The notes beneath the pieces are model-generated. The model worked only from the letters and a program-made list of their open reading frames with translations, made no database searches and had not been told where the DNA came from. The translations under genes and the position numbers were made by a program. Shown here piece after piece: positions 1-8,476 of a stretch of DNA of 8,476 nucleotides. Within the stretch, counting starts at the first letter, position 1. Every line of letters begins with the position of its first letter. The stretch is from Azonexus sp. (GTDB lineage: Bacteria; Pseudomonadota; Gammaproteobacteria; Burkholderiales; Rhodocyclaceae): the NCBI GenBank assembly GCA_023150195.1, contig JAKLLI010000066.1, positions 1 to 8,476 on the forward strand. The letters run 5' to 3'.

Positions 1-698
1 TTCGCGCTTTTGAACCCATATTTCCACGGAACCACCAGGCGTAAAGGGGCGCCATTCTGGTTGGGCAGGGGTTTTCCATACATGCCGACAACCAGCAGGG
101 TCAGCGGGTGGGCTGCCTCGTCCATGCGTAAGCCTTCACGATAAGGCCAGTCCAGCAGGGGAAGGCGGGTGTAGGGCATTTGGGCCGGATCGGCGAGACT
201 CTCAAACGCCACAAAGCGGGCCTTGCTGCGCGGCTGGACCCGTCGTATCAATTCGGACAAGGGGAAGCCGATCCACGGAATGACGGCGCTCCAGCCTTCG
301 ACACAGCGTAAACGGTAGATGCGTTCTTCCAGCTTATCCCAAGCCAGAAGATCGTCGATGTCAAAGACGCCGGGCTTGTCGACTTCGCCTTCAACCGTCA
401 ATGTCCAGGGGTGGGTTTTCAAGTGTTGGGCATGGCGAACAGGGCTATCCTTGTCCGGGCCGAATTCGTAGAAATTGTTGTAGGTACTGGCCTTGGCAAA
501 GGGCGTCAAGGGCTCGTCGGCGGGATTCCAGGTGGTGTTCTGGCGGAAAGCGAGTTGGGTGTTCGGGGCGGCAGGCGTATTCGCATGGACCTGCGAGAGC
601 CCGACACCAAGCGTTGCGCCCAGCAACAGCTGGCGTCGACGCAGCCAGATGGACTCGGGGGTGATTTCGCTGGGCGCTGGTCGGTTTGTCGAATTCAT
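1..698 (-). CDS. msrP: Protein-methionine-sulfoxide reductase catalytic subunit MsrP (YedY), partial
   Basis: Periplasmic molybdenum enzyme of the sulfite-oxidase fold that reduces methionine sulfoxide in oxidised envelope proteins, normally with the haem membrane partner MsrQ. The first 232 codons are present and the C-terminal part (roughly a quarter of the usual 310-330 residues) lies beyond the left edge. Seen directly: a twin-arginine leader (RRRQLLLG, residues 20-27, then a hydrophobic stretch and a plausible VHA cleavage site near residue 39), the family motif YNNFYEFG (73-80), and RCVEGWS (131-137), whose Cys132 is the expected molybdenum ligand. The ATG is preceded by AAGGAA at good spacing. 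It lies 55 nt downstream of the HDOD gene on the same strand. msrQ would be expected further left, outside the window; this is inference. Confidence 0.95.
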   Translation of the reverse strand, partial: MNSTNRPAPSEITPESIWLRRRQLLLGATLGVGLSQVHANTPAAPNTQLAFRQNTTWNPADEPLTPFAKASTYNNFYEFGPDKDSPVRHAQHLKTHPWTLTVEGEVDKPGVFDIDDLLAWDKLEERIYRLRCVEGWSAVIPWIGFPLSELIRRVQPRSKARFVAFESLADPAQMPYTRLPLLDWPYREGLRMDEAAHPLTLLVVGMYGKPLPNQNGAPLRLVVPWKYGFKSA

Positions 699-753
699 GG
701 CAATTCCTTGGTTGTCAGCGGTCGACCGTAGGAACGCGGCAAATTCGCAAGGT

Positions 754-1605
754 TCAGTGACTTAAGCCCAAGGTGCTGCAAAAGCCCTCGATTTCTTCCG
801 CTGCTGACAGATGCCAAGCGCTCAGCGTTTCGGCTTGCGTATTCATGAGCTGACGATCGGCGTCCGACAGATCGCCCGGTTGCCATTCGTGATCGGCGCC
901 GGCGAGCAGGTTTGCCAAGTGTAGCGTACTGGCCAGCGTGGGCGTTGGGCTGGCGGGGCGTGGATGATCGTGGTCGCGAACGGCGTCACAAATGTCCTCA
1001 GGGACGCCAAGCGCATGCAGCAGGCTCTCGCCGATACCTTCGTGCCAAATGCCAAGCAGGTCGAGCATGGCTTCGGGCTTGTCGCGATACTCGGGGTAGG
1101 TCGCAGCGCGATAAAGCAAATAAAAAACGCCGATATCGTGAACCAGTCCGGCCATCATGGCGGTTTCGGCACGCACGACGCCTTGATGGCGGGCCAGTGC
1201 CCGGGCGATGGCCGCGACGTGGACCGAGTGTGACCAGACCTTGCGCGACAATTCGTCATAAGCGGCCAGATGTTTGGCGCGCAGCATCTGATCCATGGCG
1301 ACGGCGAGCGAAAGCGTCCGGACATTCTCGAAACCCAGGCGAGACACGGCCTGCCCAATATCGCTATTGATGCGTCCCGATGGATTGTAGTGAACCGAGT
1401 TGGCGAGCTGCAATATCTTGCTCGAAATCAACGGCTCCGTGCCCAGAACCGCGGAGACACGTGGAAGATCGACAAACGGATCGCTGAGGGTGTCCCGGAT
1501 TAACAGCGCGGCATCCATGCAGGTTGGGAAATTGACATCGCCGGATAACTCGCGTGCGATGTCTTCCAGGACGCGGAAATGTCCTTGCTCTACCGAAATA
1601 TCCAT
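754..1605 (-). CDS. HDOD domain signalling protein
   Basis: Stand-alone HDOD protein of 283 residues. HDOD domains are HD-hydrolase relatives found in bacterial signalling proteins, often with unclear or lost catalysis; the substrate here is unknown. The N-terminal signature NFPTCMDAA is at residues 25-33, and the helical core includes LVHDIG (154-159, His156-Asp157). Other possible metal-site residues are His126/His129, His188 and His212, so the HD centre may be less degenerate than in many HDOD proteins. The ATG directly follows the TAG stop of the upstream CBS gene with no spacer and no convincing Shine-Dalgarno sequence, so translation is probably coupled. No signal peptide or membrane segment is seen, so it is likely cytoplasmic. 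The family call is firm; the function is not known. Confidence 0.9.
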   Translation of the reverse strand: MDISVEQGHFRVLEDIARELSGDVNFPTCMDAALLIRDTLSDPFVDLPRVSAVLGTEPLISSKILQLANSVHYNPSGRINSDIGQAVSRLGFENVRTLSLAVAMDQMLRAKHLAAYDELSRKVWSHSVHVAAIARALARHQGVVRAETAMMAGLVHDIGVFYLLYRAATYPEYRDKPEAMLDLLGIWHEGIGESLLHALGVPEDICDAVRDHDHPRPASPTPTLASTLHLANLLAGADHEWQPGDLSDADRQLMNTQAETLSAWHLSAAEEIEGFCSTLGLSH

Positions 1606-2037
1606 CTAGCCGGCGATGTATTTTTCCAGTTCCGCAATCATGAACTGTTGAGCGCTGATGGTTTCCTTCACCAGGTCTCCGATCGAGATGATCCCTGCTA
1701 CTGAACCGTCGGCTTTCAATACCGGCAGGTGGCGGAAGTGCTTTTCAGTCATTAGCGCCATACATTGTTCCAGCGGCGTTTCGGGGGCGACATAGGCCAC
1801 GCGGTCGCTCATGATCTCGCGCACCAGCGTCTCCCGGGAACTCTTGCCTTGAAGAATGATTTTGCGCGCGTAGTCCCGTTCCGAAAAAATGCCGACCAGT
1901 TGTTCGCCGTTCAGCACCATGACGGCACCGACATTGTGCTGGGCCATCACGGTCAGCGCATGAAAAACCGTATCGTTAGGGGAGACCACCACCATGGGCT
2001 GGGTCTTGTCGGCGAGCAATTGCTTCAGGGTCTTCAT
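1606..2037 (-). CDS. CBS-domain pair protein
   Basis: Small cytoplasmic protein of 143 residues made almost entirely of two CBS motifs (about 8-64 and 73-130), a module that binds adenosine ligands such as AMP, ATP or SAM in other proteins. Typical motif elements are GIFSERDYARK (49-59) and GIISIGDLVK (114-123). There is no attached catalytic domain, so it probably acts as a ligand sensor or on a partner. The start is well supported by GGAGG a few bases upstream of the ATG. It is first in a three-gene set with the HDOD gene (zero-base junction) and msrP, and has a promoter-like sequence upstream. The ligand and partner cannot be told from sequence. Confidence 0.9.
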   Translation of the reverse strand: MKTLKQLLADKTQPMVVVSPNDTVFHALTVMAQHNVGAVMVLNGEQLVGIFSERDYARKIILQGKSSRETLVREIMSDRVAYVAPETPLEQCMALMTEKHFRHLPVLKADGSVAGIISIGDLVKETISAQQFMIAELEKYIAG

Positions 2038-2068
2038 GGTGCCTCCGTTGTCTTGACGTTGTTGCGCG

Positions 2069-2097
2069 AGTCTAACGGGGCGTCGCGTCCCTCACAA
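2069..2097 (-). promoter_or_regulatory. Putative sigma70 promoter for the CBS-HDOD-msrP operon
   Basis: Read on the minus strand: TTGTGA (-35, 4 of 6 consensus) and TAGACT (-10, 4 of 6) with an exact 17-nt spacer. It lies about 30 nt upstream of the CBS start codon and just after the terminator that ends the cytochrome gene, so a new promoter is needed here. It is a prediction from consensus only. Confidence 0.45.
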
Positions 2098-2107
2098 GCC
2101 AAAAAGC

Positions 2108-2133
2108 AAAAAGGCAGCCGAGGCTGCCTTTTT
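2108..2133. terminator. Bidirectional intrinsic terminator
   Basis: Perfect inverted repeat: A5, stem GGCAGC (2113-2118), loop CGAG, stem GCTGCC (2123-2128), T5. A/T runs on both sides give a U tail on either strand. It sits 17 nt after the cytochrome c4 stop codon (minus strand), so its clear job is to end that transcript before the CBS-HDOD-msrP promoter. Confidence 0.85.
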
Positions 2134-2149
2134 CTGATGCCAGTGTGAA

Positions 2150-2785
2150 TTAACGCAAGCCGGCAGCGTAATCGGCAACCGCTTTGATTTCAACGTCAGA
2201 GAGCTTGGCGGCGATCATGCGCATCATCTTTTCCGGATCGTTTGCGCGTTCTTCGGCACGGAAAGCCTTCAGTTGGGCTTCTGTGTAATCGGCAAACTGG
2301 CCAGCAAGGCGCGGATACTGCGCAGGCAGGCCAGCTCCGGCGGGGCCGTGGCAGCCAGCGCAAGCCGGAATGCCTTTCTTGAAGTCGCCTTGGCGCCACA
2401 GGGTCTTGCCCAGCGCAATCTTGGACTCGTCCTTGGCAGCTTCCGGCTTCAGCTTCTGGCTGGAGAACCAGGCGGCGACGTTGCGCATGTCTTCTTCAGA
2501 CAGCGCCGCAGCCATGCCGGCCATGATGGCGTTGTTACGTGCAGCAGGTTTGCCATCAACGGATTTGAAGTTGGACAACTGCTTGAAAATATATTGCTCA
2601 ACCTGACCCGCGAGATGCGGATTGGCAGAACTCATGCTGTTGCCGTCAGCACCGTGGCAAGCGACACAGATCGTCTCGGCGACGACCTTGCCCTTGGCTG
2701 GGTCAGCCTTGGCGTGGGCTTCTTCGGAAGCATGGGTGGCGAAACTGGTGGCAAGAAGGATTGCCATTGCCGCGGAACGGATCAT
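2150..2785 (-). CDS. Di-haem cytochrome c4
   Basis: Periplasmic electron carrier of 211 residues with two c-type haem domains, the usual layout of cytochrome c4, which passes electrons to terminal oxidases or other acceptors. Seen directly: a signal peptide (about residues 1-19, ATHA cleavage region), haem motifs CVACH (40-44) and CAGCH (142-146), and methionines at suitable distances to be axial ligands (Met88 or Met91 in the first domain, one of Met187/188/190 in the second). AGGAG lies 8 nt before the ATG. The gene is divergent from engB and ended by a strong terminator, so it is probably monocistronic. The exact redox partner is not visible; other class I di-haem cytochromes are a minor alternative. 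Confidence 0.93.
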   Translation of the reverse strand: MIRSAAMAILLATSFATHASEEAHAKADPAKGKVVAETICVACHGADGNSMSSANPHLAGQVEQYIFKQLSNFKSVDGKPAARNNAIMAGMAAALSEEDMRNVAAWFSSQKLKPEAAKDESKIALGKTLWRQGDFKKGIPACAGCHGPAGAGLPAQYPRLAGQFADYTEAQLKAFRAEERANDPEKMMRMIAAKLSDVEIKAVADYAAGLR

Positions 2786-2843
2786 TTTTCGAACTCCTAA
2801 TGCGCGTTTATGGGCGCTTTGGCCGGAACGGAAGTTACAAACC

Positions 2844-2858
2844 TGTTATTCTATATCA
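2844..2858. promoter_or_regulatory. Overlapping divergent extended -10 elements (cytochrome c4 / engB)
   Basis: The 109-nt gap between the divergent genes contains TG-T-TATTCT on the plus strand (2844-2852) and TG-A-TATAGA on the minus strand (2858 to 2850), both matching the extended -10 pattern TGnTATAAT in part. Neither has a convincing -35 box. The hexamers overlap by 3 bp. Consensus prediction only. Confidence 0.35.
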
Positions 2859-3515
2859 GTTCCCCTTCAACTAGGCGGGTCTTCCGCGTTTTTTATGCCT
2901 CTGTTCCAGAAGGCGGTCTTTCATACGACCGTCGCCAATCTGCGTGATTTGCCGCAGGATGCTCAGTGCGAAGTTGCGTTTGCCGGCCGTTCGAATGCCG
3001 GTAAGTCTTCAGCGATCAATACGCTTGCCGGGCGCGTCCGACTGGCCTTCGTCAGCAAAACGCCGGGGCGAACCCAGCATCTCAATTACTTTACGCTGGC
3101 CGAGGGGAAATATTTTGTTGACCTGCCCGGCTATGGCTATGCCAAGGCGCCGGAAGAAATTCGTTCGCAGTGGGAGGGCCTGATCGGGCCGTATCTCAAT
3201 AAACGATCGCAGCTGGCTGGCCTGGTGGTGATCATGGATTCGCGGCGCCCGTTTACCGATCTGGATGTTCGGCTGATCGAATGGTTTCGTCCGACGGGGC
3301 GTCCCATTCATATTCTGTTGTCGAAAGCCGATAAGCTGAGTCGTCAGGAGCAGACCAAAATTTTGCGTTCGGTCAAGGCGGAAATTGCAACTTGGGGCGA
3401 TGCTGAGCTTTACTCCGTACAACTGTTTTCCAGTTTAAAGAAAACGGGTGTCGAGGAGGCGGAAGTGGTGTTGGCGGCTTGGCTGGGTCTGACGGTCGAG
3501 CCGAAGGAAAACAAA

Positions 3516-4689
<1,174 letters not shown>

Positions 4690-4692
4690 GCG

Positions 4693-4718
4693 GAAGGGCA
4701 GCCTGCGGGCTGCCCTTC
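4693..4718. terminator. Hairpin terminator between convergent hemB and slmA
   Basis: Perfect 11-bp stem GAAGGGCAGCC (4693-4703) / GGCTGCCCTTC (4708-4718) with loop TGCG, starting 3 nt after the hemB stop and 9 nt from the end of slmA. There is no good T run on the plus side, and only a mixed one on the minus side, so it is a strong hairpin but not a textbook intrinsic terminator. Its position suggests it serves both converging genes. Confidence 0.65.
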
Positions 4719-4727
4719 AAGATGCCA

Positions 4728-5330
4728 TCAACCTTCGCTGGCTTGTGACAAGCAGGCGAAGTACAGCATGGGCCATTGCTGCGGCCATTGTGCAAGCGGT
4801 TCCCTCGTGAAGCCGGAGCGCGCGTATTGCTCCCAACGGCCCATGACGTAGCAGCGCAGCAGATTGGCCAGTGCCCCAAAATCGGCGTCTGGTTTGAGCT
4901 TGTCTTGCGTTGCGGCAATGCGCAGCGATTGCTTCAGCGCGGCTTCCAGTTTGTCGAGCAGGGTATTGATCCGGGACTGCAGGCGCTCGTTTTCGTTGAC
5001 CAGGGCATCACCGATGAGGACGCGGGTCATGCCGCGGTTGCGTTGAGCAAAATTGAGCAGTAGGCCGACGACCTGTTCGATCTGGCGAAAGCCATTCGCT
5101 TCCTCGGCGGTGATCTGGTTAATGACGCCGAACAAGCTTTGTTCGATGAATTCGATCAGCCCTTCGAACATCTGCGCCTTGCTGGCGAAGTGGCGATAGA
5201 GCGCGGCTTCGGAACAGGCGAGGCGGGCGGCCAGTGCCGCGGTCGTAATTTTTTCCCCTTTCGGGGTTTCGAGCATTTCGGCCAGGGTCTGCAGGATTTG
5301 CAGGCGGCGTTCGCCAGGTTTGCTTGCCAT
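4728..5330 (-). CDS. slmA: Nucleoid occlusion factor SlmA, TetR family
   Basis: DNA-bound inhibitor of FtsZ ring formation over the nucleoid, member of the TetR fold. 200 residues, close to E. coli SlmA (198). The N-terminal helix-turn-helix contains ITTAALAARL then SEAALYRHFASKAQMF, followed by LIEFIEQSL, all very close to the E. coli protein as I recall it. An upstream TTG would add five residues, but the ATG at 5330 is preceded by GGGAG at 8 nt and begins MASKPGERR, so the ATG is preferred. It is last in the argB-HAD-slmA series, 35 nt after the HAD gene, with a possible own promoter. No SlmA-binding palindrome was seen in the window. A generic TetR repressor is the less likely alternative. 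Confidence 0.88.
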   Translation of the reverse strand: MASKPGERRLQILQTLAEMLETPKGEKITTAALAARLACSEAALYRHFASKAQMFEGLIEFIEQSLFGVINQITAEEANGFRQIEQVVGLLLNFAQRNRGMTRVLIGDALVNENERLQSRINTLLDKLEAALKQSLRIAATQDKLKPDADFGALANLLRCYVMGRWEQYARSGFTREPLAQWPQQWPMLYFACLSQASEG

Positions 5331-5364
5331 CGAGTTGGCTCCCAAGGGTGATTATTGTGCCCGG

Positions 5365-5370
5365 ATTATA
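5365..5370 (-). promoter_or_regulatory. Possible internal promoter (-10) for slmA
   Basis: A perfect TATAAT on the minus strand, overlapping the TAA stop of the upstream HAD gene and 34 nt before the slmA ATG. No acceptable -35 box is found 16-18 nt upstream, and there is no extended -10 TG. It may allow slmA expression apart from the operon, or be coincidental. Confidence 0.3.
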
Positions 5371-6019
5371 GTCGACCGCAGCGCTGTGGGAGTTGCGTGA
5401 CCGAGGTAATCTTGACGTCAACGAAGGGCGGTTGACGAGAGCTAGTGCTTACCCACACCGTCCGCATCCCCAGTTTTTTTGCCGTACACAAATTGGGCAA
5501 ACTGTCCTCCACCATGATGCATTGGCGTGGATTCAAGGCTTCCTGGCGTAGCAGGCTGCGGAAGCCGGCGGCCATGGGTTTGGGTTGGAATTTGACCCGT
5601 TCGACGGTGTAGACCGCATCGAAGTAGCGGTCGAGGCCGGTGAGCTTGAGTACGGTTTGCGCGTAATCCCGGGGGGCGTTGGAGAAAAGAATCTTTCGTC
5701 CCGGCAGTCGCTGCAAGGCCTGGCGCAGCGGCTTTTCGAAGTCCAGCATGCGTTCCAGCGCCGCGAAGACGTGTGTTTCCCTGAGGAAGTGTTCGGGATC
5801 CACCTGATGGTGCTTGACTAAGCCCAGCAAGGTGGCGCCATAGCGGACCCAGTAATCCTGACGCAAGCGCGTCGCGGCTGCCGTGCTGATACCCAGATGG
5901 CGCTCGATGTAGTCATTCATCGAGCGATTGATATGGGGAAAGATGTGCGGCGTGGCGTTGTGCAGCGTATTGTCGAGATCAAACAGCCAGACCCGATGGG
6001 CGAAATCTTGTCTGGCCAT
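5366..6019 (-). CDS. HAD-superfamily hydrolase, pyrimidine 5'-nucleotidase type
   Basis: Cytoplasmic phosphatase of 217 residues, resembling the Sdt1/pyrimidine 5'-nucleotidase branch of the HAD family, which removes phosphate from UMP/CMP-like nucleotides; the true substrate is unproven. HAD motifs in order: I LFDLDNT (12-18; nucleophile Asp14, acid/base Asp16), II LFSNAP (111-116; Ser113), III Lys147 in FQPKP, IV VEDSLPNL (170-177; Asp172). A helical cap sits between motifs I and II (about 20-100). It starts 20 nt after argB with no clear ribosome site, so translation may depend on coupling. The order argB-HAD-slmA is, as I recall, common in betaproteobacteria; this was not checked. Confidence 0.88.
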   Translation of the reverse strand: MARQDFAHRVWLFDLDNTLHNATPHIFPHINRSMNDYIERHLGISTAAATRLRQDYWVRYGATLLGLVKHHQVDPEHFLRETHVFAALERMLDFEKPLRQALQRLPGRKILFSNAPRDYAQTVLKLTGLDRYFDAVYTVERVKFQPKPMAAGFRSLLRQEALNPRQCIMVEDSLPNLCTAKKLGMRTVWVSTSSRQPPFVDVKITSVTQLPQRCGRL

Positions 6020-6039
6020 GCCGTTGACCGCAGAGCTGC

Positions 6040-6972
<933 letters not shown>

Positions 6973-7440
6973 TCAAGAAGATGAGGAAGCCTTGTGCGCG
7001 TTTGCGAAGGCTTTGCCCAGCAGGCGAATGGCGTCGCGGTTGCTCCACGAAAAACAGGCGCCCTCTGCCGCCGGAATCGGGAGCCAGCGAAAATCGCGAT
7101 GCTCGTCAGCCGCGAGTTGGATGGGCTGGCGTTCAGGGAGGGGCAGGGCGAAAACTGTTTCCGTGTTGTGCGTGACGCCTGGCGCGTAGCGATGTCGCCA
7201 GGCAGTAAAAATTTCATAGGTATTCTGAATGGACCAGGCTTGCAGCATCGCGGGGGGCACACGGATGCCGGTTTCCTCGAAAACTTCCCGACAGGCCGTG
7301 TCGATCAGGGCTTCGCTTCCCTCCCGGCTGCCTGTGACCGACTGCCACAATCCGGGCTGGCGTGCGCGTTCCAGCAGGAGGACTTCTCCTTGCAAGGTGT
7401 AAATGACGACCAGTACCGAGATTGGTTGCTTGAAAGCCAT
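6973..7440 (-). CDS. nudB: Dihydroneopterin triphosphate diphosphatase (Nudix)
   Basis: Nudix hydrolase of 155 residues that in E. coli (150 residues) removes pyrophosphate from dihydroneopterin triphosphate in folate synthesis, and acts on dATP. A complete Nudix box runs from Gly37 to Ile59 (GX5EX7REVFEETGI, catalytic glutamates 55-56). The upstream in-frame TTG at 7455 would add five residues and overlap barstar by 16 nt, but the ATG at 7440 shares one base with the barstar TAA (TAATG), a typical coupled junction, and is preferred. No good Shine-Dalgarno is seen, which fits coupling. In E. coli nudB directly follows aspS; here two genes lie between. The substrate is inferred from family and context. 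Confidence 0.88.
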   Translation of the reverse strand: MAFKQPISVLVVIYTLQGEVLLLERARQPGLWQSVTGSREGSEALIDTACREVFEETGIRVPPAMLQAWSIQNTYEIFTAWRHRYAPGVTHNTETVFALPLPERQPIQLAADEHRDFRWLPIPAAEGACFSWSNRDAIRLLGKAFANAHKASSSS

Positions 7441-7844
7441 TACTTGTGCGGCCAAGGGGGCAGATCGGCGTGCTTGACGTCGAGAAGCAGTTGTATCGGC
7501 GCTGCATTTTCTGCCTGGCGTGCAGCCATTGCAGCCGTCAGCACATCAATAAGCGCCTGGAATTCGAGAGCGTGTTGGCGCGAGAAATGAGTCAGGCCAG
7601 TGATGTGGATGGTCGTCGGGGACGGATTTTCTGGCCATTCTGGCATGCTCAGGCAATCGTAGAGGGCATCCAGGTTTTCGCCATACCACTCAGGAAAATG
7701 CAGGGCCTTCCCCAGCCTTCCTAGCAGGCTGTCCATTTTTGTGAAATGGCTCAGGTCGACCGTGAGATCGCCTTGCGTGGGCCGAGGTCGTGCCGCGTAG
7801 TAGACGCCGGATTCGAATAGCGGGTGTGTGTGATTGACCGTCAA
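7440..7844 (-). CDS. Barstar-family ribonuclease inhibitor
   Basis: Cytoplasmic protein of 134 residues that should bind and block the RNase encoded just upstream, as barstar does with barnase. The diagnostic segment FPEWYGENLDALYDCL (50-65) matches barstar YYGENLDALWDCL; barnase-contacting Asp35 and Asp39 correspond to Asp59 and Asp63, Tyr29 to Trp53 and Trp38 to Tyr62. It carries about 25 extra N-terminal residues and some extra C-terminal residues compared with 90-residue barstar. The start is TTG, overlapping the RNase stop by 4 nt (TTGA) and preceded by GGGAG at 5 nt; the first in-frame ATG (codon 37) would remove the first beta strand (LTVDLS). No signal peptide is seen. Binding to its neighbour is inference. 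Confidence 0.88.
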   Translation of the reverse strand: MTVNHTHPLFESGVYYAARPRPTQGDLTVDLSHFTKMDSLLGRLGKALHFPEWYGENLDALYDCLSMPEWPENPSPTTIHITGLTHFSRQHALEFQALIDVLTAAMAARQAENAAPIQLLLDVKHADLPPWPHK

Positions 7845-8203
7845 GGCTGCTCCCGAATTCGGCGGAAAGATTTGTAGTGATCCGCCGTGTAGTAATACTC
7901 GCGGGATTTTCCGGCGACGATGCGGCGCGGACCGCGATCCCGACGTCCGGGCGTGGCCACGGTGTATTCACGATAGTAGCCGCGGTGCTGGGGGGGCAGC
8001 AGTTTTTCAAAATTGTTGAAGACGATGCCGTCACGCGCATAGGGAAAGGGGCCGCCTTGCTGAATCAGGGCGAGGGTTTCCCGCGCTTCCTTGGGCAGTT
8101 GCTGTACTTCAATCCAGCCGTCTTGCGTGGGTGCGGTCCAGAAAGCAAAAGCGCTTCCGATCGCCAGCAAGAGGACGATCAGGAAGCGCTGCCAGTGGCG
8201 CAT
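7841..8203 (-). CDS. Secreted guanyl-specific ribonuclease (RNase Sa/barnase family)
   Basis: Small RNase of 120 residues that should cut RNA after guanosine. Residues 1-20 form a signal peptide or anchor (WQRF, hydrophobic run, SAFA), so the enzyme is probably exported. The mature part closely follows Streptomyces RNase Sa: GPFPYARDG (51-59), YYREYT (76-81), TPGRRDRGPRRIV, YYYTADHY. By alignment the catalytic residues are Glu79 (Sa Glu54), Arg90 (Arg65), Arg94 (Arg69) and His109 (His85), all present; one residue is missing between the last two blocks. The two disulfide cysteines of RNase Sa are absent. The gene starts 6 nt after aspS and overlaps the inhibitor gene by 4 nt, so nuclease and inhibitor are probably made from one message. 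Confidence 0.9.
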   Translation of the reverse strand: MRHWQRFLIVLLLAIGSAFAFWTAPTQDGWIEVQQLPKEARETLALIQQGGPFPYARDGIVFNNFEKLLPPQHRGYYREYTVATPGRRDRGPRRIVAGKSREYYYTADHYKSFRRIREQP

Positions 8204-8209
8204 GGTGAT

Positions 8210-8476
8210 TTAGCCTTGGCTGATTTCGACCTGGGTTTCCACTTTTTGGCGCAGACGGACGTGCAATTCGCGCAGTTGTTTCTCGTCGACCGCAGAGGGC
8301 GCATCAGTCAGCAAGCACTGAGCGCGTTGCGTCTTGGGGAAGGCGATGACATCGCGGATGGACTCGGCGCCGGTCATCATGGTGACGATGCGGTCGAGGC
8401 CAAACGCCAGACCGCCGTGCGGGGGCGCGCCATACTTGAGGGCATCGAGCAGGAAGCCGAATTTGGCCTGTTGTTC
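8210..8476 (-). CDS. aspS: Aspartyl-tRNA synthetase, C-terminal part
   Basis: Only the last 88 residues are in the window; the gene continues beyond the right edge. It charges tRNA-Asp (possibly also tRNA-Asn, as in many betaproteobacteria) in the cytoplasm. Seen: [17 protein letters not shown] followed by [12 protein letters not shown], which is class II motif 3 with its ATP-binding arginine, then [13 protein letters not shown] typical of bacterial AspRS, and a helical end [15 protein letters not shown]. The stop TAA is 6 nt before the RNase start codon, implying co-transcription. No terminator separates them. Confidence 0.97.
   Translation of the reverse strand, partial: EQQAKFGFLLDALKYGAPPHGGLAFGLDRIVTMMTGAESIRDVIAFPKTQRAQCLLTDAPSAVDEKQLRELHVRLRQKVETQVEISQG

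Noticed and set aside
912..1370. Open frame of 152 codons on the plus strand, Arg/Trp rich
   Set aside because: Antisense to the HDOD gene; typical GC-rich shadow.
2273..2800. Open frame of 175 codons on the plus strand
   Set aside because: Shadow of the cytochrome c4 gene on the opposite strand; no recognisable domain or ribosome site.
2622..2894. Upstream in-frame extension of engB (would give a 321-residue protein)
   Set aside because: It is antisense to the cytochrome c4 gene, has no EngB-like sequence, and the family begins at the ATG at 2895.
4728..5345. Longer slmA start at an upstream TTG
   Set aside because: The TTG would overlap the GGGAG ribosome site that serves the ATG at 5330.
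6994..7590. Open frame of 198 codons on the plus strand
   Set aside because: Antisense to nudB and barstar, both of which have clear family motifs; composition is that of a shadow frame.

Overview
The window reads as core chromosome of a betaproteobacterium, probably of the Rhodocyclales (Dechloromonas/Azospira-like). This is an inference from the gene set, the protein styles (Mg-type HemB, di-haem cytochrome c4 beside engB, SlmA-type TetR regulator) and the moderately high G+C. No mobile element, CRISPR array, tRNA or rRNA was seen, and no stretch over 300 bases lacks a gene.

Left block (1-2037, minus strand): a CBS-pair protein, an HDOD protein and the periplasmic molybdoenzyme MsrP (runs off the left edge) follow one another with no gap, then 55 nt. 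A good sigma70-like promoter lies before the CBS gene. This looks like a small signalling plus periplasmic methionine-sulfoxide repair operon. Next, a perfect bidirectional terminator separates it from a minus-strand di-haem cytochrome c4 gene.

Middle block (2786-4727): a 109-nt divergent promoter region drives cytochrome c4 leftwards and engB (ribosome-assembly GTPase) rightwards. engB is followed by hemB (5-aminolevulinate dehydratase). The 3' end of engB and the 100-nt gap to hemB carry a run of hairpins, the best candidate here for an undescribed or little-described regulatory RNA. An 11-bp hairpin after hemB separates it from the convergent right block.

Right block (4728-8476, minus strand): aspS (partial) - secreted guanyl-specific RNase - barstar-like inhibitor - nudB - argB - pyrimidine 5'-nucleotidase-like HAD - slmA. 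The upper junctions are very tight (6-nt gap, 4-nt overlap, 1-nt overlap), so aspS, the RNase/barstar pair and nudB are probably co-transcribed. The lower genes are 20-45 nt apart and probably continue the operon, with a possible extra promoter before slmA. The striking point is a complete barnase/RNase Sa-type toxin-like nuclease and its inhibitor placed between aspS and nudB, which are neighbours in E. coli.
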